Assembly: GCA_946887105.1 (NCBI GenBank)
Contig: CAMPKJ010000234.1
Coordinates: 1-7,836 of the forward strand
Direction of reading: 5' to 3'
Origin: an uncultured Acidobacteriota bacterium
Lineage (GTDB): Bacteria > Acidobacteriota > Thermoanaerobaculia > Gp7-AA8
DNA: 7,836 bases
Of the stretch, positions 1 to 6,251 are shown one piece after another. The notes below the pieces were generated by a model. The model was not told where the DNA came from and made no database searches. It saw only the letters and a list, made by a program, of their open reading frames with translations. Position 1 is the stretch's first letter; each line of letters begins with the position of its first letter. The position numbers and the translations under genes were made by a program.

Positions 1-34
1 GGGCTGTTTCTGTTCGCTATAAGGATTGGAGTGG

Positions 35-62
35 GTTGCCGTAAGCCAACTGTTTTTATTGT
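35..62 (+). terminator. Possible weak plus-strand terminator hairpin
   Basis: Bases 35-40 (GTTGCC) can pair with 45-50 (GCCAAC) around a GTAA tetraloop of the GNRA type, with one C-C mismatch. A TTTTT run follows at 53-57. This resembles a short intrinsic terminator for a plus-strand gene ending to the left of the window. A short open frame ending in TAA at 42-44 could be that gene's tail, but it is too short to assign. The stem is only six pairs with a mismatch, so the call is tentative. Confidence 0.25.
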
Positions 63-76
63 TCGAGAAATTCGCA

Positions 77-107
77 TTATTAAGAAAGCGGTGGCTGCGG
101 CCACCGC
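77..107 (-). terminator. Intrinsic terminator of the prenyl synthase gene
   Basis: A perfect 8-bp GC-rich inverted repeat (GCGGTGGC at 88-95, GCCACCGC at 100-107, loop TGCG) lies about 24 bases past the stop codon of the minus-strand gene. Read on the minus strand, the stem is followed by TTTCTTAATAA, a T-rich tail. This fits a rho-independent terminator for the gene ending at 131. The tail is interrupted by C and A, so termination may be partial. Confidence 0.55.
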
Positions 108-130
108 ACTCCATGCGTTTCTCGCCACGA

Positions 131-1006
131 CTACTTCACGCGGTCGCGGACGAGCATTGCCAGCTCGCGCAGCGGCTTCGCCGCCGCGCCGAGCGGCTCG
201 ATCGCGCTCAGCGACGTGTCCACCAGTTCCTCGCTCAATTTGCGCGCGCCTTCCACGCCGGCGAGTTTCACGAACGTCAGGCGTTGCTCGTCCTTGCCGA
301 CGTCCTTGCCAAGGACCGAGGGCGACGAGGTGACGTCGAGCACGTCGTCGGTGATCTGGAACGCCAGGCCGAGGTTCTTGGCGAAGACTTCGATGCGCTG
401 CAGCGGTGCGGTGTGAATGTTCGCGAGCATCCCGCCGACGGCGGCGGCCGCGACGAAGAGCGCGCCGGTCTTGCGCGAGTGGATGAACTCCAGCGTGTCG
501 AAATCGAGCTTCGATCCTTCGCTGTGCAGGTCCACCGCCTCGCCGGCAATGGTGCCATTCCAGCCCACCGCATCGACCACGCGCTGCATCACCTGCTGCA
601 TCGGCCAGCGTCGCGGCGAGAGGCCGGCATGCGCATGCGCGAGCACGCCGTACGCGTGATTCAACAGTGCCACCGCGGTGAGGATGGCCAGGTCCTCGCC
701 GAACTCGCGATGCAAGGCCGGCAGCCCGCGTCGCAGCAGCGCGTCGTCCATCGACGGCAGGTCATCGAGGATCAACGACGAGGCGTGAATCATCTCGATG
801 GCCGCCGCGGCGGATGCGAGTTTCTCGGGGCGGCAACCGATGGTCTCCCCTGCCGCCATCAGCAGAATCCCGCGCACGCGTTTTCCGGGTGACGCAAGCG
901 CGCGGCGGACCGGCGCCTCGAGGGCGGATGGCGCGCCGGCGCTCGCCGCGATGTCGCCCAGCGCGCGGTCGATCAGCATGCGGCGGGCCTGGAAGGAGTC
1001 ACTCAT
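131..1006 (-). CDS. Short-chain polyprenyl diphosphate synthase, GGPP synthase (CrtE)-like
   Basis: This is a trans-isoprenyl diphosphate synthase that condenses isopentenyl diphosphate with an allylic diphosphate in the cytoplasm, feeding carotenoid, quinone or other terpenoid synthesis. Numbering is from the most upstream ATG at 1051. The first Asp-rich motif is DDLPSMD (residues 96-102), followed by RRG (107-109). The second is DDVLD (235-239). Substrate-binding GKR (56-58), GEAVDL (170-175) and RKTG (193-196) are also visible. The segment around the first motif (SLILDD, then AILTAVALLN) reads very like bacterial CrtE. The position five residues before the first Asp is Ser (S91), where farnesyl synthases carry an aromatic residue; small residues there are known to allow longer C20 products. 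In-frame starts exist at 1051, 1027 and 1006. The ATG at 1006 (MSDSFQ) is preferred because it leaves room for a divergent promoter and the family core begins soon after, but none has a clear ribosome binding site. The family is certain; product length is inferred. Confidence 0.9.
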   Translation of the reverse strand: MSDSFQARRMLIDRALGDIAASAGAPSALEAPVRRALASPGKRVRGILLMAAGETIGCRPEKLASAAAAIEMIHASSLILDDLPSMDDALLRRGLPALHREFGEDLAILTAVALLNHAYGVLAHAHAGLSPRRWPMQQVMQRVVDAVGWNGTIAGEAVDLHSEGSKLDFDTLEFIHSRKTGALFVAAAAVGGMLANIHTAPLQRIEVFAKNLGLAFQITDDVLDVTSSPSVLGKDVGKDEQRLTFVKLAGVEGARKLSEELVDTSLSAIEPLGAAAKPLRELAMLVRDRVK

Positions 1007-1062
1007 GAGTCCGGCGGGCGACGTCATGTTAGCATCCGGGCGCGGAAGCATCAGGGAACTCT
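1007..1062. promoter_or_regulatory. Divergent promoter region with ribosome binding site of the receptor gene
   Basis: Only about 56 bases separate the preferred start of the prenyl synthase (minus) from the receptor gene (plus), so promoters for both must lie here or inside the genes. The CATGTTAGCAT stretch at 1025-1035 is the only AT-richer patch and could supply a -10 element on either strand, but no convincing -35 partner is visible. AGGGAA just before the ATG at 1063 is a good Shine-Dalgarno sequence and fixes the receptor start. Confidence 0.4.
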
Positions 1063-4000
1063 ATGAAGAAGCGGCACTTCGGCCGAACCCAGCAGATCTG
1101 GTTCCTCGTCTTCGCCTGTCTGGTTCTCTTCGGCCTTTTCGTCTGGCTCATTCCGGACATGACCCTGCGCATGTGGTGGCGGGTCATGGTCGCGGCGCTG
1201 GTCGCCTGCGTCGGCAGCATCATCGTGTTCCAGATGTGGGTGAGCCGCGCGCTGGCCCGCCGCGAAGGCGTGATCAAACTGATCGACCGGATCACGGGCG
1301 GCGATCTCGCGATCAGCGCGCGCGACATCGTCCGCGAAACGCAATCGACGCGCACCGCCGCGGCGATGCGAGGCCTGGTGGCGAATCTCGAGCGCACCAT
1401 CCGCCGCTTCGGACAGCTGGCCTCCGACGTCGCGCGCGCCAGCGATCAGATCAGCGGACGCTCGCGCATCCTGGCCCGCAGCGCCACCGATCAGCTCTCG
1501 TCGACCGAGACCACGTCCTCTTCGGTCACGCAGATCGACCAGACCATCAACAACGTCCGCCGCAGCATGGAAGAGCTCTCCGCGAATGCGGAGGAGACCT
1601 CCACGTCGGTGCTGGAGATGTCGGCGTCGATCGAGGAAGTGAGCCGCATCGCCGACACGCTCTCGGAGTTCGTCGAGCAGACCTCCTCCGCGATCGAAGA
1701 GATGATCGCCTCGATCAACGAAGTGGCCACGAACACGGAGAGCTTCTCCTCGTTCGCGACGCAGACCGCGTCGTCGATGGTGGAGATGAATGCGACCACC
1801 GAGGAGATCCGCAACTCGGCGCAGAGATCGTCGGAACTGGCGCGCTATGTCACCGACGCCGCGAACGAAGGACGCTCCGCGGTCGGCGGGACGGTCGACG
1901 GCATGCGCAAGATCCAGATGTCGGTCGACGAAGCGAAAGGCGCGCTGGCGGAGCTCGCGGAGCGGTCGCAGGAGATCGGCGACATCGTGCGCGTGATCGA
2001 CGACATCGCCGGCCAGACCAATCTGCTCGCGCTGAACGCGGCGATCATCGCCGCGCAGGCAGGCGAGCGCGGACGCGGTTTCGCGGTCGTGGCCGACGAG
2101 ATCCGCGACCTCTCCGAGCGCACCTCGGTATCGACGGAAGAGATCCGCACGCTGATCCAGAACGTCCAGAAAGGCGTCGGACGCGCGGCCGAACAGATGA
2201 CGCTCAGCGCCGATCGCGTCGCGGACGGCGTCGGCCTGACCGCGCGCGCGTCGCAGGTGCTCGACAAGATCCTCGAGCTCACCGATCGTTCCACCAGCTC
2301 GATCTCCGAGATCGCGCGCGCGACCGAAGAACAGGCGCGCGGCAGCGCCGCGGCCACGGCGGCCATCGAGGAAGTCACGAAGATGGTGCAGCAGACCGCG
2401 ACCGCCAGCGCGCAGCAGTCGCAGACCTCGCGCAAGATCGGCCAGCAGGCCTCCATGGTGCGCGACTACACCAAGCACCTCAAGCGCGCCATGGGCGAGC
2501 AGGAAACGGGCAGCCGCGCCATCAGCCGGGCCATGGAAAACATCATGGGGCTGGTGCAGTCGGTGCTCGAGTCGACCTCGGTGCTGGCGGCGGAGAGCGC
2601 GGCCATCGTCAAGTCGATGGACGTGATCAAGCAGGGCTCGCGCGAGTCGAGCTTCGGCGTGGCCGACCTCAATCAGATGTCGAACACGCTCAGCCACGAG
2701 TCGACGCTGCTCAAGCAGGAGCTCGGACGCTTCACGCTGCCGACGCCGAACCGCGGCGGCAAGGTCACCACCGCCACCGTGCTGTGGCAGCGGCTGACGT
2801 TCGATCCCGCGTACACGTCCGCGTCCGCGCTCGGCTTCATGTCCAAAGCGGTGCACGCGACGCTGGTCAAATACGGCGAGGGAGCGGAGCTGATTCCCGA
2901 TGTCGCCGAGCGCTGGGAAGTGCTCGAGCAGGGACATCTCTATCGCTTCCACCTCCGCCGCAACGTGCGCTTCCACAATGGACGCGCGCTGGAGGCGAAG
3001 GACGTGCACGACACGTTCGCGCGGCTGCTGTTCCCGGAGATGAAATCGAGCGGCGCATGGATCATGCGCAACATCAAGGGCGCGGCGGACGTGATCGAGG
3101 GACGCACGCGCACGCTCTCGGGCGTGGTGGTGCGCGACACGTACACGGTGGACATCCAGCTCATCGAGCCGGTGGCGTTCTTCCTGTCGCTGATGACGAT
3201 GCACGAGTGCGGCATCGTGCCGTTCGAGGAAGCGCGCGATCCGGAACGCTATCGCCTGGCCGGCGTCGGCGCGGGTCCGTTCCGCGTGGCCGAGGCAGTC
3301 GAGGGCGAGCGCGTGAAGCTGACGCGCAACCGCGATTACTACGTCACCAACGAGCCGAACCTCGACGAGCTGAATTTCCGTCTCGACCTGCGCAGCTTCA
3401 AGGAAGTGGCGGACGCGTTCCTGCGCGGTGAGCTCGATGTCGCACACGGGATCCCGCCGAAGATCGTCAGCGAGCTGCGCAACGATCCGCGCTTCTCCGC
3501 CTATCTGCTGACCACCGTGCAGCTGCACACGTCGTATCTCGGTTGGGACAACTCCTCTCCGCCGTTCGATCGCGCGGAAGTGCGCCAGGCGATGAACTAC
3601 GCCATCGACCGCCGCCGCATCAACGAGCGCATCTACGCCGGACTGTCCGTCCCCGCGAACGGTCTGCTCCCGCCCGGTCTCCTGGGCTATGACGCCAGTC
3701 AGGGCAGCTACAGCCACGATCCCGAGAAGGCGCGCGCGCTGCTGCGCCAGGCCGGCCACGGATCAGGATTCGCGGTCGAGTACCGCACCTGGGACACCGA
3801 CGAGTTCAACAACTCCGGCATGGTGCCGCTGGTGATCGAGGACCTCGACGCGGTCGGCATCCGCGTGAACGTGACGCGCCACTCCGCGACCGACGCCGCC
3901 GCCGTGCGCGCGAAACGCGGTCACGGCACGATCTACTGCGCGAACTGGTACGCCGACTTCCCCGACTCCGACAACTTCTTCTACATCTTCTTCCACAGCG

Positions 4001-4260
4001 ACGCCACGTCGATCCGCGGACTGTTCTACAGCCGCCCCGAGGTCGACGCGCAGATCATCGAGGCGCGCCGCTCGAATGACACCGAACATCGCGCCACGAT
4101 CTATCGCTCGCTGAATCAGATGGTGATGCGCGAGGCGCCGCTGGTGCCGCTGTTCCACGAGCGCTTGTTCGTGCTGCACAAGCCGGAAGTGCGCGGCGTG
4201 CGCACGTCGCTGGTACCGCCGCCGGTGCGGTATCACGATGTCTGGGTCGAGGCGGAGTGA
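1063..4260 (+). CDS. MCP chemoreceptor fused to a C-terminal family-5 solute-binding domain
   Basis: One uninterrupted 1065-residue frame. Residues 12-30 and about 41-60 are transmembrane helices joined by a loop of about ten residues, so there is no periplasmic sensor domain. Positive charges precede the first helix and follow the second, placing both ends in the cytoplasm. Residues 63-115 resemble HAMP (GGDL at 79-82) but lack the usual DExG motif. Residues 120-557 form the MCP coiled coil, with the hairpin tip at about 307-350 (QTNLLALNAA, then GERGRGFAVVADEIR). The tip normally contacts CheA and CheW. Four tandem 28-residue units occupy 149-260. From G565-G566 to the end (about 500 residues) is a complete SBP_bac_5 (DppA/OppA-type) domain: PDVAERWEV near the start, FHLRRNVRFHNG (629-640), GAGPF (736-740) and VRQAMNYAIDRRRI. 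No signal peptide or membrane segment separates the two halves, so the binding domain should be cytoplasmic. This is probably a receptor for an intracellular peptide-like or other small ligand. The start is supported by AGGGAA upstream. The stop overlaps the transporter start. Domain calls are firm; the ligand is unknown. Confidence 0.92.
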   Translation: MKKRHFGRTQQIWFLVFACLVLFGLFVWLIPDMTLRMWWRVMVAALVACVGSIIVFQMWVSRALARREGVIKLIDRITGGDLAISARDIVRETQSTRTAAAMRGLVANLERTIRRFGQLASDVARASDQISGRSRILARSATDQLSSTETTSSSVTQIDQTINNVRRSMEELSANAEETSTSVLEMSASIEEVSRIADTLSEFVEQTSSAIEEMIASINEVATNTESFSSFATQTASSMVEMNATTEEIRNSAQRSSELARYVTDAANEGRSAVGGTVDGMRKIQMSVDEAKGALAELAERSQEIGDIVRVIDDIAGQTNLLALNAAIIAAQAGERGRGFAVVADEIRDLSERTSVSTEEIRTLIQNVQKGVGRAAEQMTLSADRVADGVGLTARASQVLDKILELTDRSTSSISEIARATEEQARGSAAATAAIEEVTKMVQQTATASAQQSQTSRKIGQQASMVRDYTKHLKRAMGEQETGSRAISRAMENIMGLVQSVLESTSVLAAESAAIVKSMDVIKQGSRESSFGVADLNQMSNTLSHESTLLKQELGRFTLPTPNRGGKVTTATVLWQRLTFDPAYTSASALGFMSKAVHATLVKYGEGAELIPDVAERWEVLEQGHLYRFHLRRNVRFHNGRALEAKDVHDTFARLLFPEMKSSGAWIMRNIKGAADVIEGRTRTLSGVVVRDTYTVDIQLIEPVAFFLSLMTMHECGIVPFEEARDPERYRLAGVGAGPFRVAEAVEGERVKLTRNRDYYVTNEPNLDELNFRLDLRSFKEVADAFLRGELDVAHGIPPKIVSELRNDPRFSAYLLTTVQLHTSYLGWDNSSPPFDRAEVRQAMNYAIDRRRINERIYAGLSVPANGLLPPGLLGYDASQGSYSHDPEKARALLRQAGHGSGFAVEYRTWDTDEFNNSGMVPLVIEDLDAVGIRVNVTRHSATDAAAVRAKRGHGTIYCANWYADFPDSDNFFYIFFHSDATSIRGLFYSRPEVDAQIIEARRSNDTEHRATIYRSLNQMVMREAPLVPLFHERLFVLHKPEVRGVRTSLVPPPVRYHDVWVEAE
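1507..1842 (+). repeat. Four tandem 28-residue coiled-coil units within the receptor
   Basis: Residues 149-176, 177-204, 205-232 and 233-260 align without gaps as four units of four heptads each. Each shows a T/S-rich start, a hydrophobic-acidic core (for example SVLEMSASIEEV, AIEEMIASINEV, SMVEMNATTEEI) and a polar tail. The fourth unit matches the position of the standard N-terminal adaptation segment of chemoreceptors, so the first three look like added copies that lengthen the helix by 84 residues. Similarity is at protein level; the DNA copies have diverged. Confidence 0.7.
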
Positions 4261-4280
4261 CACTCCGCCTCCACTCCGCC
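4249..4280 (+). promoter_or_regulatory. Hairpin over the stop/start overlap, translational coupling site
   Basis: GGCGGAGTG (4251-4259) and CACTCCGCC (4261-4269) form a perfect 9-bp inverted repeat centred on A4260. In RNA this gives at least a seven-pair stem with loop TGACA. It contains the receptor's TGA stop (4258-4260), the transporter's GTG start (4257-4259) and most of its likely Shine-Dalgarno sequence (GAGG, 4249-4252). CACTCCGCC recurs at 4272-4280 and could act as an alternative 3' arm. Ribosomes finishing the receptor would open the hairpin, so transporter translation may depend on upstream translation. The repeat is seen directly; the function is inferred. Confidence 0.5.
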
Positions 4281-5132
4281 CTCTTCACGGTCGCTCTGCT
4301 GTTTTCCGCGAACTACGTCATCTCGAAATTCGGGATGCGCGAGTTCTCGCCGATGGTGTTCGCGTGGCTGCGCATCGCCGGTGCGGCGGCGATTCTTGGC
4401 GTGATCGCGCGCAATGAGCCGCCGCTCTCGCGCGAGGATACGCGCCGCGTGGCCGGCTTCGCGATTCTCGGCGTGGTGATCAACGCGCCGCTGTTTCTGA
4501 TCGGGTTGTCGATGACCAGCGTGCACGTCGCGGCGATCCTGATCACCACCATTCCGGTGTTCACGCTCGGCGCGGCGATCGCGTTCGGACGCGAGCGTGC
4601 TTCGGTGACGCGCGCCGGCGGCATCGCCATGGCCTGCGTTGGCGCGCTGCTGGTGGTCGGCGGCGAGAGTTTCGCCGGTTCGTGGCGCTCGGTCCTCGGC
4701 GCGTTGCTGATCGTGATCAACTGTCTGTCGTACGCGCTCTATCTCGTGCTCTCGAAGCCGTCGATGACGCGCCTCTCCGCGCGGCGTGTGGTCGCCCGGA
4801 TGTTCGCGGTCGGGACGCTGGTGCTGCTTCCGATCGAGGCGTGGCCGATGACCCGCCAGAAGTGGGGCACGCTGTCGCCGGGCGCGTGGCTCTCGCTTGC
4901 GCTCGTGATCGCCGGACCGACCATCGCCGCGTACCTGATCCAGGCGTGGGCGTTGCGCCACGCCGACAGCTCGCTCGTGGCCACGTACACGTACGTCCAG
5001 CCGGTGCTGGCGACGATTCTCGGGGCGACGTTCTTCGACGAGGTCATCCATCCGATCGTCATCGCCGCAGCCGTGCTGATCTTTGCCGGAGTGGCGCTGG
5101 CCGGAAGGCCGGTGGCGGCGCTGCCGGAGTAG
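4257..5132 (+). CDS. EamA/DMT-superfamily membrane transporter
   Basis: A 291-residue, very hydrophobic protein with about ten transmembrane helices arranged as two EamA repeats, the usual size for the drug/metabolite transporter family. The first repeat opens with FSANYVISKFGM and FSPMVFAWLRIAGAAAIL, matching the family pattern of an Asn/Lys-bearing first helix and an Arg-containing second one. The second repeat covers about residues 145-285, with the conserved late segment SSLVATYTYVQPVLATILG. Members mostly export amino acids or small metabolites, but the substrate cannot be read from sequence. The GTG start shares GTGA with the stop of the receptor gene and is preceded by GAGG, so the two are almost certainly one transcript. 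This raises the possibility that receptor and transporter deal with the same compound. It could also be an importer, as some family members are. Confidence 0.9.
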   Translation: MTLRLHSALFTVALLFSANYVISKFGMREFSPMVFAWLRIAGAAAILGVIARNEPPLSREDTRRVAGFAILGVVINAPLFLIGLSMTSVHVAAILITTIPVFTLGAAIAFGRERASVTRAGGIAMACVGALLVVGGESFAGSWRSVLGALLIVINCLSYALYLVLSKPSMTRLSARRVVARMFAVGTLVLLPIEAWPMTRQKWGTLSPGAWLSLALVIAGPTIAAYLIQAWALRHADSSLVATYTYVQPVLATILGATFFDEVIHPIVIAAAVLIFAGVALAGRPVAALPE

Positions 5133-5135
5133 CAT

Positions 5136-5163
5136 GTAAACGCGTACCCATGCTCCCCCGTCC
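5136..5163 (+). promoter_or_regulatory. Possible ECF-type promoter (autoregulation)
   Basis: GTAAAC at 5136-5141 and CGTCC at 5159-5163 are separated by 17 bases. This resembles the AAC-containing -35 and CGTC-containing -10 elements recognised by many ECF sigma factors. It lies between the transporter stop and the preferred sigma-factor start and would leave a leader of roughly 25-30 bases. Autoregulation is common for such operons. A two-block match of this length can occur by chance, so the call is weak. Confidence 0.28.
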
Positions 5164-5197
5164 AAACCGCGTGAGAAGCAATGTGGCCGCGTTCCGC

Positions 5198-5809
5198 ATG
5201 CGAGATGACGCCCCGACTGACCAGACGCTGATCGAGCGCACCCTCGGCGGCGACGGCGCCGCCTTCGGCATGCTGATGGAGCGCTTCCAGCGCAAGATCT
5301 ACCGCGTGGCGTTTTCGGTCGTGCGCGACGAGGCCGAGGCGGATGCGATCACGCAGGACACCTTCGTGCAGGCGTACACGCATCTGGCGCGCTTCGAAGG
5401 ACGCGCGGAGCTGGAAACGTGGCTCACGCGCATCGCCATCAACCGCTGCCGCGACGTGCTGCGCCGGCGCCGCTTCGTGAGCCTGTTCACGCTGCGCTCC
5501 GACGACGATGGCGAGAGCGAGACGATGATCGAGCCGGTCGACGAGCGGCCCGATCCGGAGCGGCAGTTCCTGTCCGTACAACTGCGCGCGGCCATTCAAC
5601 GCGCGGAGCGTGGGCTCTCCGCGCAACAGAAAGTGATCTTCCGCCTGCGCCACTATGAGAATCTGTCGCTGGAAGACATCGCCGCTCACCTCGGCTTGCA
5701 GGCCGGCACGGTGCGCGCGCATCTCTTCCGCGCCATTCACAAGATCCGCAAGGAGCTGGCCGGATGGCGAACGAACCCGAGGATGAACCATGAACCTGCG
5801 ATCAGCTGA
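5198..5809 (+). CDS. ECF (RpoE-family) RNA polymerase sigma factor
   Basis: A sigma-70-family group 4 regulator of about 203 residues. Counting from the ATG at 5198, sigma region 2 spans about residues 22-92 (ERFQRKIYRVAFSVVRD, then DAITQDTFVQAYTHLARFEG and ETWLTRIAINRCRD). An acidic linker (SDDDGESE) follows. Region 4 spans about 135-188 (LSAQQKVIFRLRHYENLSLE, then HLGLQAGTVRAHLFRAIHKI), with the helix-turn-helix that contacts the -35 element. Two in-frame ATGs exist, at 5150 and 5198. Neither has a clear ribosome binding site. The 5198 start is preferred because the family core begins right after it and because a possible ECF promoter would place transcription start beyond 5150. The anti-sigma gene begins 20 bases before this stop in another frame, fixing the partner relationship. 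The product should direct transcription of an envelope-stress regulon, probably including its own operon. Confidence 0.93.
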   Translation: MRDDAPTDQTLIERTLGGDGAAFGMLMERFQRKIYRVAFSVVRDEAEADAITQDTFVQAYTHLARFEGRAELETWLTRIAINRCRDVLRRRRFVSLFTLRSDDDGESETMIEPVDERPDPERQFLSVQLRAAIQRAERGLSAQQKVIFRLRHYENLSLEDIAAHLGLQAGTVRAHLFRAIHKIRKELAGWRTNPRMNHEPAIS

Positions 5810-6251
5810 CGAGCATTACAGCGAAGCGGACCTGCTCGAGACCTACTACATGCAGCCGGGCGCATCGATGCCGGTGATGATGCACCTCGCCGGCTGCGCG
5901 GACTGCGCGGCGCGCTACGAACGCCTGGAGAAGAAAGTGCGCGGGCTCGCGGCCTGCGCGCACGACGAAAAGCCGGACACGTTCTGGGCGCGGCAACGCA
6001 TCGCGGTGATGCGCAAACTGCCGCGGCATGCGCCGGCCGCGCGCACGATGCGCGTCGCCGCCGCGGCGTTGCTGGTGGCGGCGCTCGGCGGGTGGATGGC
6101 GTCGCGGCAGAGCGAGCCGGCGGCGACGCCGGTGATCGCACAGCCGGAGATCACGGTGCAGGTCACGACGCCCGTCGATCCGTGGCAGTCCGAAGAGCTC
6201 GATGAGTACCAGTCGCTGGTGGCCTGGGAGTCGTGGGAGGATCAGTCATGA
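5790..6251 (+). CDS. Transmembrane zinc-finger-type anti-sigma factor
   Basis: A 153-residue single-pass membrane protein that most likely binds and inhibits the sigma factor encoded just upstream. The cytoplasmic N-terminal half carries H32-x3-C36-x2-C39, the ZAS motif of anti-sigma domains that clamp between sigma regions 2 and 4. Residues 88-104 (VAAAALLVAALGGW core), preceded by R85 and R88, form the only transmembrane helix, giving an N-in, C-out topology. The periplasmic tail (about 110-153) is acidic and Trp-bearing: eight Asp/Glu, no Lys/Arg, ending near WESWED. A GAGG ribosome binding site at 5779-5782 supports the ATG at 5790, so this gene overlaps the sigma gene by 20 bases. Its stop overlaps the next gene's start (ATGA). 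The cassette position and motif make the role likely; release could involve regulated proteolysis or ligand sensing. Confidence 0.88.
   Translation: MNLRSADEHYSEADLLETYYMQPGASMPVMMHLAGCADCAARYERLEKKVRGLAACAHDEKPDTFWARQRIAVMRKLPRHAPAARTMRVAAAALLVAALGGWMASRQSEPAATPVIAQPEITVQVTTPVDPWQSEELDEYQSLVAWESWEDQS

Noticed and set aside
1..60. Possible 3' end of a tRNA or other structured RNA
   Set aside because: The CCA at 46-48 is not preceded by a T-arm (GGTTCGA-like) or an acceptor stem that can be seen in the window.
2740..2770. Receptor and solute-binding halves as two separate genes joined by error
   Set aside because: The frame continues without a stop, and the coiled coil ends in a typical receptor C-terminal pattern with only a few linker residues before the binding domain. 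There is no ribosome binding site, start codon or signal peptide at the junction, and codon use does not change.
798..3431. 877-codon plus-strand frame overlapping the prenyl synthase and the receptor
   Set aside because: It is extremely Arg-rich, has no domain signature, and spans two well-supported genes on opposite strands.
1051..3759. 902-codon open frame antisense to the receptor gene
   Set aside because: Its composition (His/Arg/Asp/Gly-rich, low complexity) is what the complement of a high-GC gene gives. It has no recognisable domain, and the plus-strand gene has clear domains throughout.
4233..5165. 310-codon minus-strand frame opposite the EamA gene
   Set aside because: Charged low-complexity translation with no motif. 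The opposite strand encodes a clear ten-helix membrane protein.
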